A stretch of DNA of 64,000 nt from Thermomonas sp. (GTDB lineage Bacteria; Pseudomonadota; Gammaproteobacteria; Xanthomonadales; Xanthomonadaceae). This document shows, piece after piece, positions 1-9,383 of the stretch. The position numbers were made by a program, and so were the translations under genes. The notes under the pieces are model-generated. The model ran no database searches and had not been told where the DNA came from. It saw only the letters and a list, made by a program, of their open reading frames with translations. The DNA lies in the NCBI GenBank assembly GCA_016720345.1, contig JADKKV010000002.1:62001-126000 (forward strand), in the 5' to 3' direction. The stretch's first letter is position 1, and each line of letters opens with the position of its first letter.

Positions 1-735
1 CAGGGTGGGCCGCCCGGGTTGCACCGCGCGTTCGTCGATGCCCAGCGACAGTTCGTGCAGGCGCCGGCCCCAGCGGCCGAACCGGCGTTCCAGCGCGTCA
101 TCGCCGAATGCGCGCAGGTCGGCGCAGGTGGCGATGCCAAGCTCGGCCAGCTTCGCCTCCATCACCTTGCCCACGCCCGGCAGCTTGCCTACCGCGAGCG
201 GTGCCAGGAACGCATCGACCATCGCCGGCTTCAGCACGAACTGGCCGTCCGGTTTGTTCCAGTCGCTGGCGATCTTGGCCAGGAACTTGTTGGGTGCGAT
301 GCCGGCCGATGCGGTGAGCCGGGTCTCCTCGCGGATCGCGTCACGGATCGACGACGCGATCGCGGTGGCGCTGCCGAGGTCATGCTTCGGCGCGCTGACG
401 TCGAGGTAGGCCTCGTCCAGCGACAGCGGTTCGATCAGGTTGGTATGGCGCTCGAAGATGCCGCGTACCTGCCTTGAGACCGCCTTGTAACGCAGGAAAT
501 CCGGCGGCACGAACACCGCCTGCGGGCACAGGCGTTCCGCGCGCACCGCCGGCATCGCCGAGCGCACGCCGAACACGCGCGCTTCGTAACTGGCGGCGCA
601 CACCACCGAGCGCGCGCCGCGCCAGGCCACCACAACGGGCTTTCCACGCAGCGATGGATCGTCGCGCTGTTCGACCGACGCGTAGAACGCGTCCATGTCG
701 ACGTGGATGATCTTGCGTTGCGGCGCTTCGCTCAC
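1..735 (-). CDS. dinB: DNA polymerase IV (Y-family), 3' end cut by window edge
   Basis: Error-prone translesion polymerase. The 245 visible codons start at a GTG (735) that gives MSEAPQRKIIHVDMDAFYAS, the usual DinB beginning. Catalytic residues are present: D13 in HVDMD, the FY steric-gate pair at 17-18, and D107-E108 in SLDEAYLD. A helix-hairpin-helix region (GKLPGVGKV) follows near residue 200. The little-finger domain and the stop lie beyond the left edge. I see no convincing LexA operator in the 30 bp upstream. No frameshift is visible, so the truncation is due to the window and not to decay. Family assignment is firm; the GTG start is chosen because the conserved N-terminus begins there. 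Confidence 0.95.
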   Translation of the reverse strand, partial: MSEAPQRKIIHVDMDAFYASVEQRDDPSLRGKPVVVAWRGARSVVCAASYEARVFGVRSAMPAVRAERLCPQAVFVPPDFLRYKAVSRQVRGIFERHTNLIEPLSLDEAYLDVSAPKHDLGSATAIASSIRDAIREETRLTASAGIAPNKFLAKIASDWNKPDGQFVLKPAMVDAFLAPLAVGKLPGVGKVMEAKLAELGIATCADLRAFGDDALERRFGRWGRRLHELSLGIDERAVQPGRPTL

Positions 736-766
736 GCCGCGATTCTAGGCCGTGCGCGTCGCAGGA

Positions 767-2083
767 TCAGCGCCAGAACGCAATGGCGTCGAAGCCGGGA
801 TCCGGGTTGTCGTTGTCCGGTCTGCGGTCGCCACGAGGCGGGCGCGCGATGCGCAGGTCGTGGCGACCCGGCGCGAGGTTTCGCACGTCGATCATCGCCA
901 ACAGCGCGGGGCGGTCGGTCCGCGGGTCGCTGGCGATCTCGTAGCGCAGGCCCGGCAATGGCTTGCCGTCGAGCGAGACCGGGTGCAGCGCCTGCAGGCA
1001 GGCGAGCCTGGCGGTCGCCAGGGCATCGCCCTGCAGGAGGCGGGCGTGCGCGCAGTGCGTGCGCATCGCGGGCTGGTCGCGGTCGGGCCGGTACGGCACC
1101 AGCAGCTTCACGTAAGGGCCGGTGATCACGGCGGACTGCACGAAGGGAAGGGCCGCGTCACGGGCGGGATTGCGCTGGTCGTCGTAGTGTTCGGAACGCA
1201 GCTGCAGGTGTCCGGAATCGGGGAACAGGGCGTAGCTTCCGATCGCGCCCGGACTGCCCATCGCCGTGTAGGCGGCACCGACGCCCAGGAGTGCGGCAAC
1301 CATGATGCCGACCACCACCGCCATCATCCGGCGTTCGCCGCCATTGCTGGTCAACAGCGCCACGACGTGGCTGTTCCGGCGGCCCATGCCGATCCGCGTG
1401 TAGAACCGCAGCGTTGCGGCGATGACGCGATGCGTGGCCCCGCCGGGCCGCAGGCGGTCGCCGCGGAACTGGTCGATCATGCTGGCGGCCATGAACGGGA
1501 GCATGAGCGCGCCGAAGAGGCCCAGCATGACTTTCAGCGGGTCGATCGGCCAGTCGAACGACTGCGCAAGCAGGTTCACCAGCAGCAGCGAGCCGCAGAA
1601 GAAGATGCAGATCGATGCGATGATCAGGGCGATGCTGACGCCGATCGCGAACAGCACGCTGGCCCGGTTGTCCGCGCGTTCGATGGCGTCGGCGCTGCTT
1701 TCCGGCCGTGCTTCCTCGATGGCGCGCTGGATCGGTCCCATCCGCAGCCGGTCGAGCTGCACGCCTTGTGGATACACCGAGTCCATGCCCACCAGTGCGA
1801 TCCATTGCGCACGCAGCAGCAGGTGGATCGCGAAGGTGACAGCCAGCACCACGGCCGTGCTCTTCGAGTAGATGTAGAACAGCAGCAGCACCGGCCGCCA
1901 GTCGCTGCCCACGCGCGGCTCCAGTGCGAACATGCGGTCGTCGAGCCAGCCCGGCAACTGCAGCATGGCGAACACGGCCACGCCGGAGATCAGCAGTTCG
2001 ACCTCCCAGGTGGGCGTCGTGCGGGCGGAAAGGGCGGGTGGGCGGCGGGCATCCATGGCCGCGCATGGTGCGGGCCATGGCAT
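767..2083 (-). CDS. Multi-pass membrane protein of unknown function
   Basis: I do not recognise this 438-aa protein. It shows about five hydrophobic segments: near residues 28-46, 62-90 (rich in Leu and Val), 145-175, 185-210 and 255-275. A soluble C-terminal part of roughly 150 residues follows, probably periplasmic, with two Cys (in HCAHARLLQG and LACLQALH) that could form a disulfide. The start is uncertain: Met at 2083 has no clear ribosome site and Met at 2056 (MDARRPP) is as likely. It follows the GntP permease on the same strand after 16-43 bp, and dinB follows it after 31 bp. No catalytic motif was found, so no function is proposed. Confidence 0.7.
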   Translation of the reverse strand: MPWPAPCAAMDARRPPALSARTTPTWEVELLISGVAVFAMLQLPGWLDDRMFALEPRVGSDWRPVLLLFYIYSKSTAVVLAVTFAIHLLLRAQWIALVGMDSVYPQGVQLDRLRMGPIQRAIEEARPESSADAIERADNRASVLFAIGVSIALIIASICIFFCGSLLLVNLLAQSFDWPIDPLKVMLGLFGALMLPFMAASMIDQFRGDRLRPGGATHRVIAATLRFYTRIGMGRRNSHVVALLTSNGGERRMMAVVVGIMVAALLGVGAAYTAMGSPGAIGSYALFPDSGHLQLRSEHYDDQRNPARDAALPFVQSAVITGPYVKLLVPYRPDRDQPAMRTHCAHARLLQGDALATARLACLQALHPVSLDGKPLPGLRYEIASDPRTDRPALLAMIDVRNLAPGRHDLRIARPPRGDRRPDNDNPDPGFDAIAFWR

Positions 2084-2099
2084 TGCGCTGGCAAGGACT

Positions 2100-3503
2100 T
2101 CAGGTCAGCCCGAAGGCGTAATACAGGCCGATCACCACGAACACCGCCATGGTCTTGATGCAGGTGATCGCGAAAATGTCCTTGTAGGCCTGCCGATGGG
2201 TCAGGCCGGTCACCGCAAGCAGGGTGATCACCGCGCCGTTGTGCGGCAGCGTGTCCATCCCGCCGGAGGCCATCGCGGCGACCCGGTGCAGGACTTCCAT
2301 CGGGATCCCGGCGGCGTTCGCGTTGGCGATGAAGGTCTCCGCCATCGCCGCCAGCGCGATGCTCATGCCGCCGGACGCGGAACCGGTGATGCCGGCCAGC
2401 GCAGTGACGGTGACCGCTTCGTTGACCAGCGGGTTCGGGATCGATCCCAGTGCGTTGGCGACCACCAGGAACCCGGGCAGGGCAGCGATCACCGCGCCGA
2501 AGCCGTATTCCGAGGCGGTGTTCATGCCGGCCAGCAAGGCGCCGGAAATGGCCGACCTGCTGCCTTCCGCGAAGCTGGTCGTTACCGGCTTCCACGCGAA
2601 CAGCAGCACGCAGGCAATGCCCGCCAGCAGAGCGCCTTCCACCGCCCAGATCGCTGCCACCTTCGAGACTTCCTGCACCACCGGCGCGGCGCTGCCGATC
2701 ACCGCCGGGTCGAAGCTGTGGCTGGCGCCGTAGTGTTGCGGGATCCACAGCGTCAGCAGCTTGTTGACGATGCCGACCACCAGCAGCGGCAGGATCGCAA
2801 CGGCGGGATTGGCAAGCTTGCCGCCGGCGAACGGCACGGGCTCGTTGAACAGGCTGGCGGCATCGCCGTAGCCTTCGCCCGCCTCCAGTGCGGCGCGACG
2901 GCGCGATTCGAGGTACAGCATGCCCAGGATCAGGATGAAGATGCCGCCCAGCGTGCCCAGCACCGGCGCGGCCCAGGTGTCGGTGCCGAAGAAGGTGGTG
3001 GGGATGATGTTCTGGATCTGCGGGGTGCCCGGCAGCGCATCCATGGTGAAGGTGAACGCGCCAAGGGCAATGGTGCCGGGGATCAGCCGCTTGGGGATGT
3101 CGCTCTGGCGGAACAGTTCGGCGGCGAACGGATACACCGCGAACACCACCACGAACAGCGACACCCCGCCGTAGGTCAGCAGCGCGCACACCAGCACGAT
3201 CGACAGCATCGCCCGCTGCGCGCCGACCACCCGGATGGTGGCGGCCACGATCGACTTCGAGAAACCGGACAGCTCGATCACCTTGCCGAACAGCGCGCCC
3301 AGCAGGAACACCGGGAAGTACAGCTTCAGGAAGCCGACCATCTTGTCCATGAACAGGCCGGTGAACATCGGTGCCACCAGCTGCGGGTCGGTCAGCAGCA
3401 CCGCGCCCAGCGCCGCCACCGGCGCGAACAGGATCACGCTGTAGCCGCGGTAGGCCACGAACATCAGGAAGCACAACGCGGCGAGCACGATCAGGAATGC
3501 CAT
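2100..3503 (-). CDS. GntP-family (gluconate-type) proton symporter
   Basis: A 467-aa inner-membrane permease with about 12 hydrophobic segments and the GntP-like features of the ion transporter superfamily: an N-terminal MAFLIVLAALCFLMF helix, a GGVSLFVVVFAVYPFA segment, and a late ASGGMSIALAAMAETF stretch with small residues. Family members import gluconate and related sugar acids or D-serine, but the substrate here cannot be read from sequence. The start at 3503 is preferred over the longer frame because a GGAG ribosome site lies 6-9 bases upstream and the first helix begins there. It diverges from a TonB-dependent receptor across 161 bp, which suggests that the pair moves one ligand across both membranes. 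Confidence 0.85.
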   Translation of the reverse strand: MAFLIVLAALCFLMFVAYRGYSVILFAPVAALGAVLLTDPQLVAPMFTGLFMDKMVGFLKLYFPVFLLGALFGKVIELSGFSKSIVAATIRVVGAQRAMLSIVLVCALLTYGGVSLFVVVFAVYPFAAELFRQSDIPKRLIPGTIALGAFTFTMDALPGTPQIQNIIPTTFFGTDTWAAPVLGTLGGIFILILGMLYLESRRRAALEAGEGYGDAASLFNEPVPFAGGKLANPAVAILPLLVVGIVNKLLTLWIPQHYGASHSFDPAVIGSAAPVVQEVSKVAAIWAVEGALLAGIACVLLFAWKPVTTSFAEGSRSAISGALLAGMNTASEYGFGAVIAALPGFLVVANALGSIPNPLVNEAVTVTALAGITGSASGGMSIALAAMAETFIANANAAGIPMEVLHRVAAMASGGMDTLPHNGAVITLLAVTGLTHRQAYKDIFAITCIKTMAVFVVIGLYYAFGLT

Positions 3504-3514
3504 CTGCCGCTCCG

Positions 3515-3582
3515 GGCAACCGACTGAGGGATGCGAGTGTGGTTGCCGAGGGGGGCGCGGCCCATTGTCCGAATGTCCAATG
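3515..3582. promoter_or_regulatory. Candidate operator sites between permease and TonB receptor
   Basis: The 161-bp divergent gap holds two inverted repeats. One is GGCAACC at 3515-3521 with GGTTGCC at 3541-3547 (19-bp spacer), next to the permease start. The other is CATTG at 3563-3567 with CAATG at 3578-3582, in which TGTCC also occurs twice. Both could be operator half-sites for a local regulator, but no regulator gene lies beside them and no clear -35/-10 pair was assigned. This is inference from symmetry only. Confidence 0.3.
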
Positions 3583-3664
3583 CCGCGGTGCCGCCCATCC
3601 ACGCACCATGCGCTCAACCGCGGCGCCCGTCCGCAGCGTTCGATGTGCCCTCAGGAGGGGAAAG

Positions 3665-5893
3665 ATGAAGCGCAAGCAATTGAGTCTGGCGATCCATGGC
3701 GTGCTGGCCGTGTCGCTGCTGGCAACGATGCCCGTGATGGCCCAGGACGCCGCCGCAGCCGATGCTGGCGGGCAGAAGACCACCACCCTCGAGTCGATCA
3801 AGGTGACCGCGCGCAAGCGCGAGGAAACGCTGCAGGAAGTGCCGGTCGCGGTGACCGCGTTCACCGCGGACACCCTGGACAAGCTCAACGTCCGCGACCT
3901 GTCCGATCTCGACGCACAGGTGCCGAACCTGACCATCTATGCGGCGCGCGGCTCCAACAGCACGCTGACCGCCTACATCCGCGGCGTCGGCCAGTCCGAT
4001 CCGCTGTGGGGCGTCGACCCCGGCGTCGGCCTGTACATGGACGACGTGTACATCGCGCGGCCGCAGGGCGCACTGCTGGACGTGTTCGATGTCGAGCGCG
4101 TTGAAGTGCTGCGCGGTCCGCAGGGCACGCTGTACGGCAAGAACACCATCGGCGGCGCGATCAAGTACATCTCCAGGGGCCTGCGCTCCGACTTCAACGG
4201 CTTCGGTTCCCTCACCATCGGCAACTACGGCCAGCGCGACATCAAGGCGGCGGTGGGTGGCGGCCTCGGCGGCAGCGAATACCTGCGCGGCCGGATCTCG
4301 ATCGCCGACCTGCACAACGACGGCTTCGGCGAGAACATCGTCACCGGCGACCCGGTCAGCGACAAGGACGTCACCGCGTACCGCCTCAGCCTCGGCGCCT
4401 ACGTCACCGACAACTTCGACCTGCAGTTCGCGCTCGACCACATGAAGGACGGCTCCGGCGTGCGCGGCGCGCAGATGCTTCAGGCCAACCGCAACGTGCC
4501 CAACACGCCGCCGCTGGAGAGCCGCTACGACGTCCGCAACGGCATGCCGAACGTCAACGAGACCACCATGAGCGGCGCCTCGGTCACCGCGAACCTGCGC
4601 GCCAGCGACGACTGGACCTTCAAGTACGTGCTGGCCAAGCGCGAGTCGGATACCGAGACCAACATCGACTTCGACGTGACCCAGTCCAAGATCGCCGACG
4701 TCAAGGCCTTCTACGACGACGAGCAGGTCACCCACGAGCTGCAGGCGATGTACGACGGCGGCGGGCGCTCGCGCGGGGTGATGGGCGTGTACATGTTCGA
4801 CGGCTACGCCGGCGGGCAGGTGCTCAACAACTTCTTCAACTTCCTGTTCGGCGACACCCAGGGCAATGTCTACACCGAAAGCTACGCCGCCTACGCCGAC
4901 TGGACCTTCGACGTCACCGAGCAGTTCAAGGTCGACGTCGGCGCGCGCTACACCAACGAGGAAAAGCATGCGGTGGTGCTGAACCGCGGCTACTCGGACG
5001 CCACCTACACAAGGCCGATCTCGGTGGCCGCCGACTTCGACAAGACCATCAGCTTCAACAACTTCTCGCCCAAGATCTCGCTGGACTACCAGGTCACGCC
5101 GGACATCCTCGTCTATGGCCTTGCCAGCCGCGGCTTCAAGTCCGGTGGCTACAACATCCGCGCCCAGGCCACGGCCGTGCCCCGTTCGGCGGAGCCGTTC
5201 GACGACGAGCAGGTGGACAGCTACGAGGCCGGCACCAAGATGGGCCTGCTCGACGGCTCGCTGTTCCTCAACCTGTCCGCCTTCCACAACAAGTACAAGG
5301 ACATCCAGCTGTCGGTGTTCACCGCCTACGACAGCAACGGCGACGGCACCGAAGACGCCTTCTTCGGCGACTTCACCAATGCCGGTTCCGGCACGGTCAA
5401 CGGCTTCGAAGTCGAGTACCAGTGGCTGCCGAGCCAGCACTGGCTGGTCAGCGGCAACCTGGCCTGGCTGGACACCGAGTACGAGGAGTTCATGTTCGCG
5501 GGCGTCAACATCGCCGACGAGCAGGAATTCACCAACGCCCCGGATTTCTCGGGCGCCTTGAACGTGGAATACCGGACCCCGGTCGGCGCCGGCGACATTT
5601 CGGCGCGGATCGGCTACAGCTACCAGGCTTCGGTGGTTGCCACCACCGAGATCAACCGCGCGGAAGTCCCGCCGAACGGTCGCCCGCCGATCTCGCAGGA
5701 CGGTTATGGCCTGCTCAATGCCGGCGTGATCTGGAACATCAACCCGGCCTGGACGGTGTCGCTGCAGGGTACCAACCTGACCGACAAGCAGTACCTGACC
5801 ACCGGCTACAACCTCAACCGCGCATTGGGCGTGTACACCGGGTTCTACGGTCCGCCGCGCCAGTACAGCCTGAGCGTGCGCTACAACTTCTGA
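3665..5893 (+). CDS. TonB-dependent outer-membrane receptor
   Basis: A 742-aa receptor for energy-driven uptake across the outer membrane. A signal peptide spans about residues 1-24, ending at VMAQ before DAAAA. A TonB-box-like stretch (LESIKVTARKREE) follows, then a plug domain to about residue 165 with the usual RGVGQSDP and VEVLRGPQGTLYGKN motifs, and then a beta barrel ending in the outer-membrane signature SVRYNF with terminal Phe. The start at 3665 has a very strong AGGAGGGG site four bases upstream and is the only start that leaves the signal peptide at the N-terminus. The ligand is unknown. The divergent GntP-type permease hints at a sugar acid or other small carboxylate. Confidence 0.93.
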   Translation: MKRKQLSLAIHGVLAVSLLATMPVMAQDAAAADAGGQKTTTLESIKVTARKREETLQEVPVAVTAFTADTLDKLNVRDLSDLDAQVPNLTIYAARGSNSTLTAYIRGVGQSDPLWGVDPGVGLYMDDVYIARPQGALLDVFDVERVEVLRGPQGTLYGKNTIGGAIKYISRGLRSDFNGFGSLTIGNYGQRDIKAAVGGGLGGSEYLRGRISIADLHNDGFGENIVTGDPVSDKDVTAYRLSLGAYVTDNFDLQFALDHMKDGSGVRGAQMLQANRNVPNTPPLESRYDVRNGMPNVNETTMSGASVTANLRASDDWTFKYVLAKRESDTETNIDFDVTQSKIADVKAFYDDEQVTHELQAMYDGGGRSRGVMGVYMFDGYAGGQVLNNFFNFLFGDTQGNVYTESYAAYADWTFDVTEQFKVDVGARYTNEEKHAVVLNRGYSDATYTRPISVAADFDKTISFNNFSPKISLDYQVTPDILVYGLASRGFKSGGYNIRAQATAVPRSAEPFDDEQVDSYEAGTKMGLLDGSLFLNLSAFHNKYKDIQLSVFTAYDSNGDGTEDAFFGDFTNAGSGTVNGFEVEYQWLPSQHWLVSGNLAWLDTEYEEFMFAGVNIADEQEFTNAPDFSGALNVEYRTPVGAGDISARIGYSYQASVVATTEINRAEVPPNGRPPISQDGYGLLNAGVIWNINPAWTVSLQGTNLTDKQYLTTGYNLNRALGVYTGFYGPPRQYSLSVRYNF

Positions 5894-5919
5894 CCCTTCG
5901 CGGTACCACGCGGACCAGG

Positions 5920-5945
5920 CGGCGGCGGGCTTCGGCCCGCCGTCG
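5920..5945 (+). terminator. GC-rich hairpin after the TonB receptor
   Basis: GGCGGGC at 5924-5930 pairs with GCCCGCC at 5935-5941 across a TTCG tetraloop. The stem extends outward to about 11 bp with one G-U pair. It lies 27 bases after the receptor stop. There is no U tract, so it may be a transcript-end stabiliser more than an intrinsic terminator. Confidence 0.5.
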
Positions 5946-5992
5946 CGTTATGCTCGCCGGCAGATGCGGATCGATGACCAACGCCTCCCGAC

Positions 5993-8900
5993 ATGCCTGA
6001 TGGTGGCGCGATGCTGAGCGTCGCCGCGGTGGTCGCCGCGGCGTTGGCGTGGCTCGGCCTGCTGTTCGGCACCGGCCTGTACGCGGAGCGCCACCCGGGC
6101 GTGTTCGCGAAGCACTGGCGGCATGTGTACGCGCTGTCGCTGGCGGTGCACTGCACCTCCTGGACCTTCTACGGCACCGTCACCCAGGCCGCGCGCTACG
6201 GCTGGCCGCTGCCGCCGACCTTCATCGGCGCGATCCTGTGCTACGCGCTTGCGGTGTTCTTCATGATCCGGCTGGTGCGGCTGGCGCGCGAGAGCAACGC
6301 CACCTCGCTGGCCGACCTGATCGCGACCCGGCTCGGCAAGGATGCGTGGCTCGCGGCCACGGTCACCCTGGTCGCGGTGCTCGGGCTGATTCCCTACATC
6401 GCCCTGCAGTTGCAGGCGATCACGATGAGTTTCTCGACGCTCACCAGTGGTGCCGGCGCCGCGGGCCAGGGCGCGCCACCGGTATTGCGCGACGGCGCGC
6501 TGTACGTGGCGCTGGCGATGGCGCTGTTCGCGATCCTGTTCGGAACCCGTCGCGCCAGTGCCGCGGAGCACAACCGCGGGCTGGTGCTGGCGATGGCGTT
6601 CGAGTCGCTGTTCAAGCTGCTGGCGATGCTGGTGCTGGGCGCGTTCGTGTGGTTCGGGCTGGACACGCTGCCGGCGGTGCCGCACGCGCAGGCTGCCGCG
6701 CCGGCCGGGGGCTTCGTGCCGCTGGTGATCCTCGGCGCACTGGCGATGTTCCTGATGCCGCACCAGTTCCATGTCGGCGTGGTGGAATGCCGCGACGATC
6801 GCGACGTGCGCACCGCGCGCTGGCAATTCCCGCTGTACCTGCTGCTGATCGCGTTGCCGGCGTTGCCTCTGGCGCGCGCCGGTGCCAGCCTGTTCGGCGA
6901 GCGGGTGCCATCCGACATGTATGCGCTGGCGCTGCCGCTGGCGCAGGGCAACCAGGGGGTTGCGCTGCTGGTGTTCCTCGGCGGCCTCAGCGCTGCCACC
7001 GGCATGGTGATCGTCAGCACCCTGACCCTCAGCCTGATGATCGGCAACCACTGGTTCGCGCCCGGCCTGCTGCGCGGCGCGTGGGCGCGCGGCATCGGTG
7101 ACGACGGTTCCGGTGACCACCGCGGCGACCTGCTGCTGCTGCGCCGCGCCGGCATCATCGCGATCATGCTGCTCGGTTGGGCCTACAGCCGGCTGGTCAG
7201 CGGCAACGAGGCGCTGGCTGACGTCGGCGCGGTCTCGTTCTCCGCGTTGGCGACGCTGGCGCCGGCGCTGGCGTTCGCGGTGTGGCGCCCGCAGACGCCT
7301 GCGAACGCGGCCAGCTTCGGCGTGCTGGCGGGGTTCGCGGCGTGGTCGTGGGTGATGCTGGTGCCGTTGATCGCGGCGACCATCGGTGCCGACCCCGCGT
7401 GGCTGCGCGAGGGTCCGTTCGGCATGCACTGGCTGGCACCCGAGGCGCTGTTCGGGTTGACCGGCTGGAGCCGGCTTGGCCGCGCGGTCGGGGTCAGCCT
7501 GTTCGTTGGCAGCGCGACAACCGTGCTGCTGGCCAGCCTGCGCGGCACGCCGCGCCGTCGCGAGGCGCGTGGCTCCGACCTGCTCACCCTGCGCAACGCC
7601 GGCCGGCGCTTCCTGCCGGCGCAGCGGGTGGACGAACTGTTGCGCGCGGCACCGGCGAAGGGGCCGGTGCCAGCCGTGATCGAATCGCGCCTTGAACACG
7701 AACTGGCTGCGATCCTGGGCAGCGCCTCGGCACGCCTGCTGCTGGATGCCGCGCGGCGCGATGCGGCGGCGGTTGACCGCAGCGGCGCCGACCTCGACAC
7801 CGTCGCCGCGATCGTCGGCGAGGCCAGCGAGGACCTGCGCTTCAACCAGCGGGTGCTGGAGGCTGCGCTCGAGAACATGAGCCAGGGCATCAGCGTGGTC
7901 GATGCCGACCTGCGCCTGGTGGCCTGGAACGGACGCTACGCGGAGCTGTTCGGCTTCCCGCCGGGGATGCTGCGGGTCGGCCTGCCGATTGCCGAGGCCT
8001 CGGCGTGGGCGCTGCGCGAGGTGGCCGGCATCGACCGCCACGGCGATGCCCTGCAGCGCCGGCTGGAACACATGCGCGCCGGCACCACCCACCTGTCCGA
8101 ACGCGTGTTCCCGGACGGCAGCATCATCGAGATCCGCGGCAACCCGATGCCGGGCGGCGGTTTCGTCGCCACCTTCACCGACGTCACCGCCTTCCGCCAG
8201 GCCGAGGCCGGGCTGATGCGGGTCAACGAAACCCTGGAGCAGCGGGTGGCCGAGCGCACCGTGTTGCTGGAGACCGCGAAGCGCGAAGCGGAGCATGCCA
8301 ACGATGCCAAGAGCCGCTTCCTCGCCGCGATCGGCCACGACCTGCTGCAGCCGCTGCACGCCGCCCACCTGTTCGCCGACACCCTGCAGCAGCGCGGCGA
8401 TGGCGAGCAGCGCGCGCTGGCGGTCCAGATCGGTGGCGCGCTGGATTCCACCACCGACCTGCTGAGCACCTTGCTGGACATGTCGCGGCTGGAGGCGGGC
8501 GGGCTGGTGCCGGAGCCGCGCCCGTTCCCGCTGGCGGACGTGCTGGATCCGCTGGTCGCGCAGTTCGGGGTAATGGCCGCGGAGCGCGGCCTGCGGCTGC
8601 GGTTCGTGGCCACCCGGGCATGGGTTCGCAGCGACCCGCAACTGCTGCGCCGGGTGCTGCAGAACTTCCTTGCGAACGCGTTGCGCTACACGCCATCAGG
8701 CAGCGTGTTGCTGGGCGTGCGCCGGCATGGCGACCGGCTGCGCATCGAGGTGCACGATACCGGCCCCGGCATCGATGCCGACCAGCGCGAGGCGATCTTC
8801 GAGGAGTTCCGCCGCGGCGACGATGCGCCCGGGCAAGGCCTGGGCCTGGGCCTGGCCATCGCCCAGCGCATCGCCGGGTTGCTCGGATCCGCGGTGCTGT

Positions 8901-9367
8901 TGCGGAGCGCGCCGGGCCACGGCAGCACGTTCGCCATCGAGGTGCCGCGCGCCAGCGCCGCGCATCCGTCGCATGCCGCGCCGCGCGGCCTGGCCGGGCT
9001 GCGGGTGCTGGTGGTCGACAACGAGCCGCAGGCGCTGGACGCGCTGGCCGGCGTGCTGCGCGGCTGGGGGTGCGACGTGGTCGCCGTGGCCGACGGCGAT
9101 GCGGCTGCGAAGGCGCTGGCGGCGCGCGCCTGTGCGTTGTGGATCTTCGACTACCACCTCGATGCCGGCGACGATGGCGTCAGCCTGCATGCGCGCCTCG
9201 CAGGTCGCTTCGGCAACACGCCCTGCCTGATCCTCAGCGCCGACCAGACCGGCGCGGTGCGCGTCGCGGCGCAGGAGGCAGGCCTGCCGCTGCTGGTGAA
9301 GCCGCTGCGGCCCTTGGCGTTGAAGTCGGTGCTGGACCGGATGCTGGCGGCGCGGGCGGTGGCTTAG
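5993..9367 (+). CDS. Transporter-linked hybrid histidine kinase (SLC5-STAC-PAS-HisKA-HATPase-REC), CrbS/MxtR-like
   Basis: An 1124-aa membrane sensor. Residues 1 to about 520 form a sodium:solute-symporter (SLC5) region with some 13 helices. A STAC-like linker (LLTLRNAGRRFLPAQRVDEL onward, about 530-590) follows, then a PAS domain (from about 628), HisKA with phosphoacceptor H782 in AIGHDLLQPL, an HATPase with the N box (NFLANALRY), the G1 box (DTGPGID) and a GLGLGLAIAQ box, and a C-terminal receiver with acceptor D1053 and Lys in LLVKPLRP. This is the architecture of CrbS/MxtR, which controls acetate use in Vibrio and Pseudomonas. The matching NarL-type regulator lies 1.2 kb downstream. Start 5993 versus Met-7 is not decided. 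Confidence 0.93.
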   Translation: MPDGGAMLSVAAVVAAALAWLGLLFGTGLYAERHPGVFAKHWRHVYALSLAVHCTSWTFYGTVTQAARYGWPLPPTFIGAILCYALAVFFMIRLVRLARESNATSLADLIATRLGKDAWLAATVTLVAVLGLIPYIALQLQAITMSFSTLTSGAGAAGQGAPPVLRDGALYVALAMALFAILFGTRRASAAEHNRGLVLAMAFESLFKLLAMLVLGAFVWFGLDTLPAVPHAQAAAPAGGFVPLVILGALAMFLMPHQFHVGVVECRDDRDVRTARWQFPLYLLLIALPALPLARAGASLFGERVPSDMYALALPLAQGNQGVALLVFLGGLSAATGMVIVSTLTLSLMIGNHWFAPGLLRGAWARGIGDDGSGDHRGDLLLLRRAGIIAIMLLGWAYSRLVSGNEALADVGAVSFSALATLAPALAFAVWRPQTPANAASFGVLAGFAAWSWVMLVPLIAATIGADPAWLREGPFGMHWLAPEALFGLTGWSRLGRAVGVSLFVGSATTVLLASLRGTPRRREARGSDLLTLRNAGRRFLPAQRVDELLRAAPAKGPVPAVIESRLEHELAAILGSASARLLLDAARRDAAAVDRSGADLDTVAAIVGEASEDLRFNQRVLEAALENMSQGISVVDADLRLVAWNGRYAELFGFPPGMLRVGLPIAEASAWALREVAGIDRHGDALQRRLEHMRAGTTHLSERVFPDGSIIEIRGNPMPGGGFVATFTDVTAFRQAEAGLMRVNETLEQRVAERTVLLETAKREAEHANDAKSRFLAAIGHDLLQPLHAAHLFADTLQQRGDGEQRALAVQIGGALDSTTDLLSTLLDMSRLEAGGLVPEPRPFPLADVLDPLVAQFGVMAAERGLRLRFVATRAWVRSDPQLLRRVLQNFLANALRYTPSGSVLLGVRRHGDRLRIEVHDTGPGIDADQREAIFEEFRRGDDAPGQGLGLGLAIAQRIAGLLGSAVLLRSAPGHGSTFAIEVPRASAAHPSHAAPRGLAGLRVLVVDNEPQALDALAGVLRGWGCDVVAVADGDAAAKALAARACALWIFDYHLDAGDDGVSLHARLAGRFGNTPCLILSADQTGAVRVAAQEAGLPLLVKPLRPLALKSVLDRMLAARAVA

Positions 9368-9383
9368 GGCAGGGCCCGGCGCG

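Noticed and set aside
5948-8641. An 897-codon minus-strand frame within the hybrid kinase gene
   Set aside because: Gln/His/Arg-rich shadow of the kinase gene, without start signal or homology.
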